Below are positions 1 to 5,408 of a DNA stretch of 9,051 nucleotides, piece by piece. The notes beneath the pieces were generated by a model. It ran no database searches. It had not been told where the DNA came from and saw nothing but the letters and a program-made list of their open reading frames with translations. The stretch covers positions 1-9,051 of the forward strand of contig CAAFUF010000007.1 of NCBI GenBank assembly GCA_900766135.1. Reading direction: 5' to 3'. How positions within the stretch are numbered: the first letter of the stretch is position 1; every line of letters starts with the position of its first letter. The DNA comes from Paenibacillaceae bacterium. Its GTDB lineage: Bacteria; Bacillota; Bacilli; Paenibacillales; Paenibacillaceae. The position numbers and the translations under genes were made by a program.

Positions 1-123
1 CATGCCTTAAGGCATGTCCGCTTCACGGCCCGTTCGAATCCCACCTTTCGCCATACGCAAAAAAACCGACTCCTCTTCAGGAATCGGTTTATGATTCTCG
101 TATGGCGGAGAGGGTGGGATTCG
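1..123 (-). repeat. 187-bp tandem repeat downstream of tRNA-Ser, distal copy
   Basis: This stretch matches 188-310 with 122 of 123 identical bases; the only difference is G100 versus A287. The two copies are offset by 187 bp. The left end is cut by the window edge, so the array may continue. Read on the minus strand, the copy begins with the last 21 bases of the tRNA-Ser gene (123 down to 103: part of the T-loop, the 3' T-stem strand, the acceptor strand and CCA). It then carries a copy of the tRNA terminator and an oppositely oriented tRNA-3'-end-like sequence. Upstream of position 123 the tRNA body is missing, so this copy cannot encode a tRNA. The near-identity suggests a recent duplication or ongoing homogenisation. 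Confidence 0.93.
59..90 (-). terminator. Duplicated copy of the tRNA-Ser terminator
   Basis: The minus strand reads AAACCGA, then a short inner stem, then TCGGTTT and a run of seven T (59-65). It is an identical copy of the hairpin at 246-277, carried along in the tandem repeat. No intact gene lies immediately upstream of it, so in this position it is probably only a passenger or a backup terminator. Confidence 0.75.
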
Positions 124-244
124 CTCCGTCGTACGTAGCCGTACAAGTGCGGCAACGCTGTGCGACTATCACGCCGGGGCCTACGAACATGCCTTAAGGC
201 ATGTCCGCTTCACGGCCCGTTCGAATCCCACCTTTCGCCATACG
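99..244. repeat. Inverted repeat built from two tRNA-Ser 3' ends (hairpin element)
   Basis: The left arm at 99-123 is CGTATGGCG, a short non-pairing segment, then an 11-bp block at 113-123. The right arm at 222-244 is the exact reverse complement of both blocks (222-232 and 236-244). The arms give 11 + 9 bp of stem around a loop of about 98 nt. Each arm is a tRNA-Ser 3'-end sequence pointing outward: the left one is on the minus strand and the right one on the plus strand with a two-base-shorter acceptor segment. The loop holds a perfect 18-bp palindrome and a small GTACG/CGTAC hairpin. No protein-coding signal is apparent. A cruciform, a structured RNA or a tRNA-derived repeat are all possible. 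Confidence 0.75.
187..204. repeat. Perfect 18-bp palindrome centred on CTTAAG
   Basis: ACATGCCTT is followed directly by its reverse complement, AAGGCATGT. It lies in the loop of the larger inverted repeat at 99-244. A second copy starts at the window edge (1-17). Such a palindrome could be a protein-binding site or the tip of a hairpin; nothing in the sequence says which. Confidence 0.85.
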
Positions 245-310
245 CAAAAAAACCGACTCCTCTTCAGGAATCGGTTTATGATTCTCATATGGCGGAGAGG
301 GTGGGATTCG
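188..310 (-). repeat. 187-bp tandem repeat downstream of tRNA-Ser, proximal copy overlapping the tRNA 3' end
   Basis: This is the second copy of the repeat at 1-123. Its minus-strand start lies inside the intact tRNA-Ser gene, at position 310 in the T-arm. The tRNA 3' end is therefore the outer part of the repeat unit. The 64 bp at 124-187 separate the two copies and complete the unit (124-310, 187 bp). The architecture, a tRNA gene followed by tandem units that each carry the tRNA 3' end, is what is known for rtT repeats at E. coli tyrT. It also resembles duplicated attachment cores left by tRNA-targeting integrases. The sequence alone does not decide between these. Confidence 0.93.
246..277 (-). 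terminator. Intrinsic terminator of tRNA-Ser
   Basis: On the minus strand the stem AAACCGA/TCGGTTT encloses an inner TCC/GGA pairing with one mismatch between the two blocks. Seven T residues follow (246-252). It starts 13 bp after the CCA end of tRNA-Ser, in the position expected for the end of the tRNA transcript. Confidence 0.88.
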
Positions 311-378
311 AACCCACGTGGGCTTGCACCCTAACGGTTTTCAAGACCGCCCCGTTATGACCGCTTCGGTACCTCTCC
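290..378 (-). tRNA. tRNA-Ser (anticodon UGA)
   Basis: The minus strand folds into a complete class II tRNA. The acceptor stem is GGAGAGG (372-378) with CCTCTCC (294-300), followed by discriminator G and an encoded CCA (290-292). The anticodon loop is CTTGAAA with anticodon TGA at 341-343. There is a long variable arm, and the T-arm is GTGGG-TTCGAAT-CCCAC. The long variable arm and G discriminator are the usual serine identity features, and UGA reads UCA and related serine codons. It lies directly downstream of serS, as trnSL-Ser1 does in B. subtilis. It has its own promoter at 410-438 and a terminator at 246-277. Its 3' end is duplicated downstream as part of a 187-bp tandem repeat. Confidence 0.98.
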
Positions 379-384
379 AAAGGT

Positions 385-413
385 GAATCCGATTTGCGTA
401 ACAAATCAGATTC
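385..413 (-). other. Stem-loop between serS and tRNA-Ser
   Basis: GAATC and GATTTG (385-396) pair with CAAATC and GATTC (402-413) around a 5-nt loop with one mismatch, giving about 11 bp. There is no T-run after it on the minus strand, so it is not a classical terminator. It overlaps the -10 box of the tRNA promoter. It may weakly end or stabilise the serS mRNA, or sit partly in the tRNA leader. Confidence 0.5.
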
Positions 414-438
414 TACCATATCGCATGCAGGCACGCAA
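410..438 (-). promoter_or_regulatory. Sigma-A-type promoter of tRNA-Ser
   Basis: The minus strand carries TTGCGT (433-438), a 17-bp spacer and TAGAAT (410-415). Transcription should begin near 403, about 25 nt before the tRNA 5' end. The -35 box sits just past the serS stop codon (440-442), so the tRNA can be made independently of serS. Confidence 0.7.
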
Positions 439-439
439 G

Positions 440-1726
440 CTATTTACGCTTGGTAATCTTCTGCAGATTCCCCATATAAGGGCGCAGAACCTCCGGAATT
501 TCCACGCTGCCGTCTTCCTGTTGGTAGTTCTCGAGGATGGCGGCTACGGTGCGTCCGACGGCCAACCCCGAGCCATTCAGCGTATGCACGAACTCCGGCT
601 TCGCTTTCGGCTCCGGACGGAATCGAATGTTCGCGCGGCGAGCCTGGAAATCCTCCACGTTGGAGCAAGAAGAGATTTCGCGGTATAGACCGCTCTCCGG
701 CAGCCACACCTCCAGGTCGTACGTTTTGGCTGCCGTAAAGCCCATATCGCCGGTACATAACGCGAGCACACGATATGGCAGGTTCAGCAGTTGCAGCACG
801 CGCTCGGCGTTGTTCGTCATTTTCTCCAGTTCGTCATAAGACGTATCCGGGTGGACGATCTTGATCATTTCCACCTTGTTGAACTGGTGCTGGCGAATCA
901 AACCGCGGGTATCGCGCCCCGCCGCACCGGCCTCTGAACGGAAGCAGGAGCTGTAAGCGACATAATAACGCGGCAAGTCTTCCGCATTCAGGATTTCGTC
1001 CCGATGATAGTTGGTCACCGGCACCTCGGCGGTCGGGATCAAATAGTAATCGTTACCGCCGGAGAGCTTAAACAAGTCCTCTTCGAATTTCGGAAGCTGA
1101 CCTGTGCCATATAAGCTGTCGCGATTCACGATGTACGGCGGCAGCATTTCCTCATATCCATGTTCATTACTGTGCAAGTCCATCATAAAGTTGATGAGCG
1201 CACGCTCCAGGCGAGCTCCCATCCCTTTATAGAATGTAAAGCGCGAGCCGGTAACCTTCGCTGCGGCCTCGAAATCCAGGATCCCGAGGTCTGCCGCGAT
1301 GTCCCAATGCGCCTTCGGGGTAAACTCGAATTTGCGCGGTTCGCTCCAGCGGCGAACTTCGACGTTCTCTTCTTCCGAAGCGCCTACCGGTACACTCGCG
1401 TGCGGAAGGTTCGGGATGGAGAGCATCAGCTCGTCGATTTTCGACTCCAGCGCCCGTACTTCTTCGTCCAGCTCTTTGATGCGATCGCCGACTTCGCGCA
1501 TTTCCACGATCAGCTCGTCGGCGTTTTCTTTATTTTTCTTGCGTTGCGCCACTTCTGCGGAAACCGTGTTCCGGCGATTTTTGAGCGCTTCGCTCTCTTG
1601 AAGCAGCACCCGGCGTTTCTCATCCAACGGCGCAAAACCGGAGATCAGATCCAACGATTTCCCCCGATTCTTGAGCGCTTCCTCAACGCGTGCATATTCG
1701 TTTCGCATGATTTTCACATCTAACAT
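440..1726 (-). CDS. serS: Seryl-tRNA synthetase
   Basis: This enzyme charges tRNA-Ser with serine using ATP, in the cytoplasm. The 428-residue length is normal for bacterial SerRS. Residues about 30-100 are charged and helical, matching the N-terminal coiled-coil arm that grips the long variable arm of tRNA-Ser. The class II catalytic core follows. PTAEVP is near 231-236. Motif 2 (FRSEAGAAGRDTRG) is at about 262-275. Motif 3 (NGSGLAVGRT) is at about 384-393, with the usual EDGSVEIPEVLRPY stretch after it. The ATG at 1726 follows AGGAGGG with a 7-nt gap. The gene sits between pdxT, 141 bp upstream, and the cognate tRNA-Ser, the order seen in B. subtilis. No T-box leader is visible in the upstream gap, although serS is a known T-box gene in some Firmicutes. 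The identification is secure. Confidence 0.98.
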   Translation of the reverse strand: MLDVKIMRNEYARVEEALKNRGKSLDLISGFAPLDEKRRVLLQESEALKNRRNTVSAEVAQRKKNKENADELIVEMREVGDRIKELDEEVRALESKIDELMLSIPNLPHASVPVGASEEENVEVRRWSEPRKFEFTPKAHWDIAADLGILDFEAAAKVTGSRFTFYKGMGARLERALINFMMDLHSNEHGYEEMLPPYIVNRDSLYGTGQLPKFEEDLFKLSGGNDYYLIPTAEVPVTNYHRDEILNAEDLPRYYVAYSSCFRSEAGAAGRDTRGLIRQHQFNKVEMIKIVHPDTSYDELEKMTNNAERVLQLLNLPYRVLALCTGDMGFTAAKTYDLEVWLPESGLYREISSCSNVEDFQARRANIRFRPEPKAKPEFVHTLNGSGLAVGRTVAAILENYQQEDGSVEIPEVLRPYMGNLQKITKRK

Positions 1727-1832
1727 GACTAGTCCCTCCTAGAATGATCCCGCACAGACCTGCCGACCTTCATCTGGGGAGACCCGCGGACGGAAAGGCT
1801 GCTATCGGAAGTTCAAAACGCCGGTAAAACAG

Positions 1833-1860
1833 ATAAAACCTCAACCCGCAAAGGAGTCAA
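1833..1860 (-). promoter_or_regulatory. Possible promoter for serS
   Basis: The minus strand has TTGACT (1855-1860), a 16-bp spacer and TTTTAT (1833-1838), starting 7 bp after the pdxT stop codon. The -35 box is good and the -10 box is weak. It would give a leader of about 100 nt before serS. I find no intrinsic terminator after pdxT, so read-through from pdxT is also possible. Confidence 0.4.
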
Positions 1861-1867
1861 GGCCTGC

Positions 1868-2446
1868 TTACGGCTGCTTGGTTTGCTTGATCATCTCTAC
1901 AAAATACGTATGTAACGAGAAGTCATCGGTCAATTCCGGATGGAACGACGATACGAGCAAATGCCCCTGGCGTGCCGTCACGATTTCATCCTTATATGTC
2001 GACAACACCTCGACTCCTTCTCCAACCGCCGTGATCAGCGGGGCACGAATGAATACCGCCCGCAGCGGAGCTTCAAGTCCCTTCACGTCAAGATCGGTTT
2101 CGAAGCTTTCGCGCTGACGTCCAAACGCATTGCGCGATACCTTGATGTTCATCAGGCCAAGATGAGCTTCCTCGCCGCCCTCGATCTCTTTCGCCATCAC
2201 GATCAATCCCGCACAGGTCCCGAATACCGGTTTGCCCTGTCCGGAAAAGTCCTGAATCGCTTCGATGAAGCCGTATTTACGCATCAGTTTGCCGATCGTC
2301 GTGCTTTCGCCGCCAGGAATGATCAGTCCATCCAGCTCGGCAAGCTGTTCGGCGTGCTTTACGGTCACGCCTTCCACTCCGGTCTTCTCCAAGCTGCGGA
2401 TATGCTCCGCAACCGCGCCTTGCAGCGCCAACACCCCTACTCTCAT
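1868..2446 (-). CDS. pdxT: PLP synthase glutaminase subunit PdxT
   Basis: This is the glutaminase half of the DXP-independent pyridoxal 5'-phosphate synthase. It hydrolyses glutamine and channels ammonia to PdxS. The 192-residue protein is a class I amidotransferase of usual length. The nucleophile is Cys78 in GTCAGLI, the His169/Glu171 pair is in HPE, and PGGES is at 44-48. The open frame extends 11 codons further upstream, but MRVGVLALQGAV is the normal family start and is preceded by AGAAGG with a 6-nt gap (2453-2458), so 2446 is chosen. In B. subtilis it follows pdxS closely. Here the gap is 408 bp and is filled with palindromic repeat elements and a stem-loop. I see no convincing promoter of its own, so it probably depends on read-through from pdxS. 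Confidence 0.97.
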   Translation of the reverse strand: MRVGVLALQGAVAEHIRSLEKTGVEGVTVKHAEQLAELDGLIIPGGESTTIGKLMRKYGFIEAIQDFSGQGKPVFGTCAGLIVMAKEIEGGEEAHLGLMNIKVSRNAFGRQRESFETDLDVKGLEAPLRAVFIRAPLITAVGEGVEVLSTYKDEIVTARQGHLLVSSFHPELTDDFSLHTYFVEMIKQTKQP

Positions 2447-2473
2447 GACAAACCTTCTTTCTCTATATAGGTA

Positions 2474-2641
2474 GTTCAAAAAGTCATCTTTTGATCACGA
2501 AGCCGGTTCAAGAAGCTCATTCGACATCAAACCTTGAATTCAGCCGAGGCTTCCGTTGCTCACGTAGGTCTGCCTACGCTCCGCTACTCAGCCTCTAGCT
2601 TCATCCAATCTTCTCGATGCTGAAAACCTGACTTTTTGAAC
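2474..2641. repeat. Palindromic repeat element, full copy, with 13-bp terminal inverted repeats
   Basis: The ends GTTCAAAAAGTCA (2474-2486) and TGACTTTTTGAAC (2629-2641) are perfect inverted repeats bounding 168 bp. Inside are nested inverted repeats: GAGGCT/AGCCTC, and CGTAGG/CCTACG around a TCTG loop. The element has no open frame that looks like a transposase. It resembles a MITE or an extended REP-like unit. A shortened second copy follows in tandem, and a solo fragment lies behind guaB (5375-5398). It sits in the pdxS-pdxT gap and would be transcribed as part of that mRNA. Confidence 0.85.
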
Positions 2642-2657
2642 ATCCATTAAATCGGTA

Positions 2658-2765
2658 GTTCAAAAGTCATCTTTTGATCACGAAGCCGGTTCAAGAAGCT
2701 CATTCGACATCAAACCTTGAATTCAGCCGAGGCTTCCGTTGCTTTGATCATCCATTAAAACGGCA
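2658..2765. repeat. Palindromic repeat element, second tandem copy with internal deletion
   Basis: Positions 2658-2743 match the left half of the full copy (2474-2560) almost perfectly, lacking one A. The match then jumps across about 75 bp to the right end, so the inner hairpin and most of the right terminal repeat are missing. The flanking segment from CATCCATTAAA onward is shared by both copies (2641 onward and 2749 onward) with only scattered mismatches. Element plus flank was therefore duplicated as a unit of about 184 bp, after which this copy lost its centre. Confidence 0.85.
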
Positions 2766-2779
2766 GTTCACTAAGATGT

Positions 2780-2809
2780 ACCCCGGCCATCATAAAAGAC
2801 GGCCGGGGT
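2780..2809 (-). other. GC-rich stem-loop after pdxS
   Basis: ACCCCGGCC (2780-2788) pairs perfectly with GGCCGGGGT (2801-2809) around a 12-nt loop. It begins about 45 bp after the pdxS stop codon. Neither strand has a T-run directly after the stem, so it is not a standard intrinsic terminator. A 3'-end stabiliser of the pdxS mRNA, or a partial terminator lowering pdxT expression, is plausible. Confidence 0.65.
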
Positions 2810-2854
2810 GGAAGACTTGCTTTTAACTCTTGCGGTAACTTCGCGAACCGATAA

Positions 2855-3736
2855 TTACCAACCGCGATCCGACATCCGCTCAGCCGCTGAGAGCTTGGAA
2901 ATCTCAATGCCTTTCATCGGCGTACCCAAATTTTTGGATACTTCGGCAATCAATTTGTAATCCGTATAATGCGTCGTCGCTTCGACGATCGCCCGGGCAA
3001 ATTTCTCGGGGCTATCCGATTTGAAAATACCGGAGCCAACGAACACCCCGTCCGCGCCCAAATGCATCATCAAAGCAGCATCCGCCGGAGTTGCCACACC
3101 GCCGGCTGCGAAGTTAACGACCGGCAGTTTGCCGTTCTCGTGAACTTCGAGAAGCAGGTCGTAGGCGACACCAAGGTTCTTCGCTTCGGCATAAAGCTCA
3201 TCCTTAGACATATTCTGAACCTTACGAATTTGGCTGTTGATCAGCCGCATGTGACGCACCGCTTCCACGATGTTGCCCGTCCCCGGTTCGCCCTTGGTCC
3301 GGATCATCGACGCGCCTTCGCTGATCCGGCGCAACGCTTCGCCCAGATCCTTCGCGCCGCACACGAACGGTACGGTGAAATCCCGTTTATCGATATGGAA
3401 CACTTCATCCGCCGGGGTCAATACTTCACTCTCGTCCAAATAGTCTACCCCAAGCGATTCCAGAACTTTCGCTTCCACGTAATGACCGATGCGCGCTTTC
3501 GCCATCACCGGGATGGAGACAACCTTCATGACTTCCTCGACGATCGTCGGATCCGCCATGCGGGCTACGCCGCCGGCCGCCCGGATATCGGATGGCACAC
3601 GTTCCAGCGCCATAACGGCAGTAGCTCCGGCCGCTTCGGCGATCTTGGCTTGTTCCGCATTCATGACGTCCATAATGACGCCGCCTTTTTGCATCTCAGC
3701 CATACCTCTTTTTACACGCGATGTTCCTGTTTCCAT
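2855..3736 (-). CDS. pdxS: PLP synthase lyase subunit PdxS
   Basis: This is the synthase half of the vitamin B6 pathway. It condenses ribose 5-phosphate, glyceraldehyde 3-phosphate and ammonia, supplied by PdxT, into pyridoxal 5'-phosphate. The protein family forms a cytoplasmic dodecamer. The 293-residue protein is nearly collinear with B. subtilis PdxS. It has Asp23, Lys80 (in MAKARIGH) and Lys148 (in RTKGEPGTG) at the places of the catalytic Asp24, Lys81 and Lys149, and NFAAGGVATPADAA in the phosphate-binding region. A TTG codon at 3742 is also in frame, but only one base separates it from GGGAGG (3744-3749). The ATG at 3736 has a 7-nt gap and is preferred. Its own promoter lies in the short gap after dacA. 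Its partner pdxT is separated by a repeat-filled spacer. Confidence 0.97.
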   Translation of the reverse strand: METGTSRVKRGMAEMQKGGVIMDVMNAEQAKIAEAAGATAVMALERVPSDIRAAGGVARMADPTIVEEVMKVVSIPVMAKARIGHYVEAKVLESLGVDYLDESEVLTPADEVFHIDKRDFTVPFVCGAKDLGEALRRISEGASMIRTKGEPGTGNIVEAVRHMRLINSQIRKVQNMSKDELYAEAKNLGVAYDLLLEVHENGKLPVVNFAAGGVATPADAALMMHLGADGVFVGSGIFKSDSPEKFARAIVEATTHYTDYKLIAEVSKNLGTPMKGIEISKLSAAERMSDRGW

Positions 3737-3768
3737 GTCCAATCCTCCCGATAATAATCTAACTAAAT

Positions 3769-3797
3769 ATTTTACAAGATACGCCTCAAATACACAA
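3769..3797 (-). promoter_or_regulatory. Sigma-A-type promoter of pdxS
   Basis: The minus strand has TTGTGT (3792-3797), a 17-bp spacer and TAAAAT (3769-3774). Transcription should start near 3762, about 25 nt before the pdxS ATG. There is no clear terminator between dacA and this promoter, so dacA transcripts may also run into pdxS. Confidence 0.68.
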
Positions 3798-3824
3798 CCC
3801 GTTTACTCGGATTTGAAAGGACCC

Positions 3825-5258
3825 TTAGAAAAGATTTTTAATGCCGTTGAACAGGTCGCTGAAGAATTCCCCGATGGCCCGCATCATCAGCTTAAACCAG
3901 CCGGCTTTCTCCGCATCCTCAGCAGTGATCAGGTTCACCGTCTTCTCAAGCGTTTGGTCCATGCCTGGAGCCTTAAACGAGTAGGTTACGGTTCCGACTT
4001 TCGTTCCCTGCTTCAACGGAGCCGTTAAGGTGCTTTCATCGGCCAGCGTCACTTTGGGCTGCACCGTGCTCGTGTCCGCGCCTTTCGGCACGACAAAGCT
4101 AACCGCTTGATCGGTCACGACGGGAATTTCCGTGTTTTTCGCTTTCTTCACCGTCACGGTTTCCGTCCCTGCAACCGTCGTCTTCGGCGGCACAATTTGC
4201 TTCGTTTCGAAGTTATTAAATCCGTAGTCCAGAACTTTGCGGGTTTCAACAAAGCGGGCCTTGTCCGAAGATGTTCCCATAACTACACTGATCAGACGTG
4301 TCCCGTTACGTACAGCTGTACCGGTAAAGCAGTTTCCGGCATTCGTGGTATGTCCCGTTTTGAGACCATCTAGGCCTTCGTAGGCAAACTGCTTAAAGTT
4401 CGTAACGCCTTTATTTGCTTCCAGCATCCAGTTCAAGTTAACCATCGGCGCAGTGTCGCGCTCGCGGAACTTCTTGCTTTGAATCGTTGTAAAGCGGTTA
4501 AAGTCCGGATGGTCCGTTACGATATATTTAGCCAAAATCGCAGCGTCTAGCGCAGACATGACAGTTTCTTTCCCGTCGGTCGGCCTAAAAGCCGCCGGCA
4601 TATCCGCGATATCCAATCCGGTCGCGTTCGCAAAGTGGGCGGTCGTCATCCCCATCCGCTTGGCTTCATCATTCATCATTTTTACGAAGGCCTGTTCGGA
4701 TCCGGCCACATGCTCTGCTAGTGCGACCGTCGCATCATTGGCAGAGGCGATCGCCATCGCCGTATACAGTTCTTCTATGGTATGTTGGTCTCCTTCGGCC
4801 AGAAAAATCCGCGAACCGATGGTTTGGGCAGCATTTTTCCCAACCGTCACCACCTCGTCCCAACTAAACTTCCCTTGCTTAACAAGCTCAGCCACAATAT
4901 ACTCGGTCATCATTTTGGTCATGCTGGCCGGAGGCAGCGGTTGTTCCCCATTAACATTCAGTAGGATTTGTCCAGAGACCGGCTCCAGCAAAATGGCGGA
5001 GCTTACTTCCAAACCTAAAGACTCCACGGAAGGAATTGAGGTGGTCGCAGTTTGCACTGTCGTCGCTTCGGTGGTCGTAGATTCCGTCGTAGTAGATTCC
5101 GTTTGTTCTCCCTCCGCCAGCGCCAAAGCCGGAACGAGAGAGAAACATAATAGATTCAGCAACAGTACAGAAGCTATGCCTTTGCGCAGGAAACGCCGTT
5201 TGGTTGTCGATTTACGTTGTGGTTGTTTGAGTTTCAATGCCCTTAAAGCTCCCCTCAT
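3825..5258 (-). CDS. dacA: D-alanyl-D-alanine carboxypeptidase (PBP5-type, peptidase S11)
   Basis: This low-molecular-weight penicillin-binding protein removes the terminal D-Ala from peptidoglycan stem peptides outside the membrane. A basic N-terminus and a hydrophobic segment (about 27-48, ending ALALA) form a signal peptide. A Ser/Thr/Glu-rich linker (about 51-73) with repeated ESTTT follows. The three catalytic motifs are SMTK (Ser112, Lys115), SAN (172-174) and KTG (300-302). A PBP5 C-terminal beta domain (about 355-440) and an amphipathic terminal helix rich in Phe and Leu follow; the helix probably anchors the enzyme to the membrane. The ATG at 5258 has no clear ribosome binding site. 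A TTG at 5237 (codon 8) lies 11 nt after GAGGGGAG, so it may be the true start. It is expressed from an extended -10 promoter right behind the guaB terminator. Confidence 0.95.
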   Translation of the reverse strand: MRGALRALKLKQPQRKSTTKRRFLRKGIASVLLLNLLCFSLVPALALAEGEQTESTTTESTTTEATTVQTATTSIPSVESLGLEVSSAILLEPVSGQILLNVNGEQPLPPASMTKMMTEYIVAELVKQGKFSWDEVVTVGKNAAQTIGSRIFLAEGDQHTIEELYTAMAIASANDATVALAEHVAGSEQAFVKMMNDEAKRMGMTTAHFANATGLDIADMPAAFRPTDGKETVMSALDAAILAKYIVTDHPDFNRFTTIQSKKFRERDTAPMVNLNWMLEANKGVTNFKQFAYEGLDGLKTGHTTNAGNCFTGTAVRNGTRLISVVMGTSSDKARFVETRKVLDYGFNNFETKQIVPPKTTVAGTETVTVKKAKNTEIPVVTDQAVSFVVPKGADTSTVQPKVTLADESTLTAPLKQGTKVGTVTYSFKAPGMDQTLEKTVNLITAEDAEKAGWFKLMMRAIGEFFSDLFNGIKNLF

Positions 5259-5279
5259 ATTCTTTCATTTGCTTTATCT

Positions 5280-5288
5280 ATTCTATCA
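5280..5288 (-). promoter_or_regulatory. Extended -10 promoter of dacA
   Basis: The minus strand reads TGATAGAAT, which is an extended -10 (TGn) plus TAGAAT (5280-5285). No good -35 box exists at the usual distance, because that position falls in the T-run of the guaB terminator. Transcription would start near 5273, leaving about 15 nt before the ATG at 5258 or about 36 nt before the alternative TTG at 5237. Confidence 0.6.
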
Positions 5289-5301
5289 CAGGGGTATCCG
5301 C

Positions 5302-5334
5302 AAAAAAAGACAAGCAGGGCGGAAAACGCCCTGC
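5302..5334 (-). terminator. Intrinsic terminator of guaB
   Basis: On the minus strand GCAGGGCG (5327-5334) pairs with CGCCCTGC (5314-5321) around a TTTTC loop. TTGTC and seven T (5302-5308) follow. The perfect 8-bp GC-rich stem and T-tract make this a textbook rho-independent terminator. It lies about 75 bp after the guaB stop codon and directly upstream of the dacA promoter. Confidence 0.93.
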
Positions 5335-5374
5335 CAGTGGTGGAAGATTATGGTGAGACCTTCCCTGTTATTGT

Positions 5375-5398
5375 TTCGTGATCAAAAGATGACTTTTG
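5375..5398. repeat. Solo fragment of the pdxS-pdxT repeat element, inverted
   Basis: These 24 bp are the exact reverse complement of the left end of the shortened element (2661-2684). They lie 10 bp after the guaB stop codon and upstream of its terminator. The rest of the element is absent. It looks like a decayed insertion, or the minimal conserved end of the repeat family. Confidence 0.8.
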
Positions 5399-5408
5399 GA
5401 ATGACCCC

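Noticed and set aside
160..360. Plus-strand open frame of 66 codons across the tRNA-Ser gene
   Set aside because: It runs antisense through the tRNA and the tandem repeat, has no ribosome binding site and depends on repeat sequence. It is a chance frame.
1810..1820. Further remnant of the GTTCAAAA repeat family upstream of serS
   Set aside because: The match is about 10 bases of a simple sequence with no further similarity to the element, so chance is sufficient.
2780..2809. Intrinsic terminator for pdxS
   Set aside because: The stem is excellent, but there is no T-run after it on either strand, so it is listed as a stem-loop only.
2969..3754. Long plus-strand open frame opposite pdxS (and similar ones opposite serS, dacA, guaB and clpP)
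   Set aside because: These are shadow frames of strongly conserved minus-strand genes. They lack ribosome binding sites and are rich in Arg and His, as expected for antisense frames.
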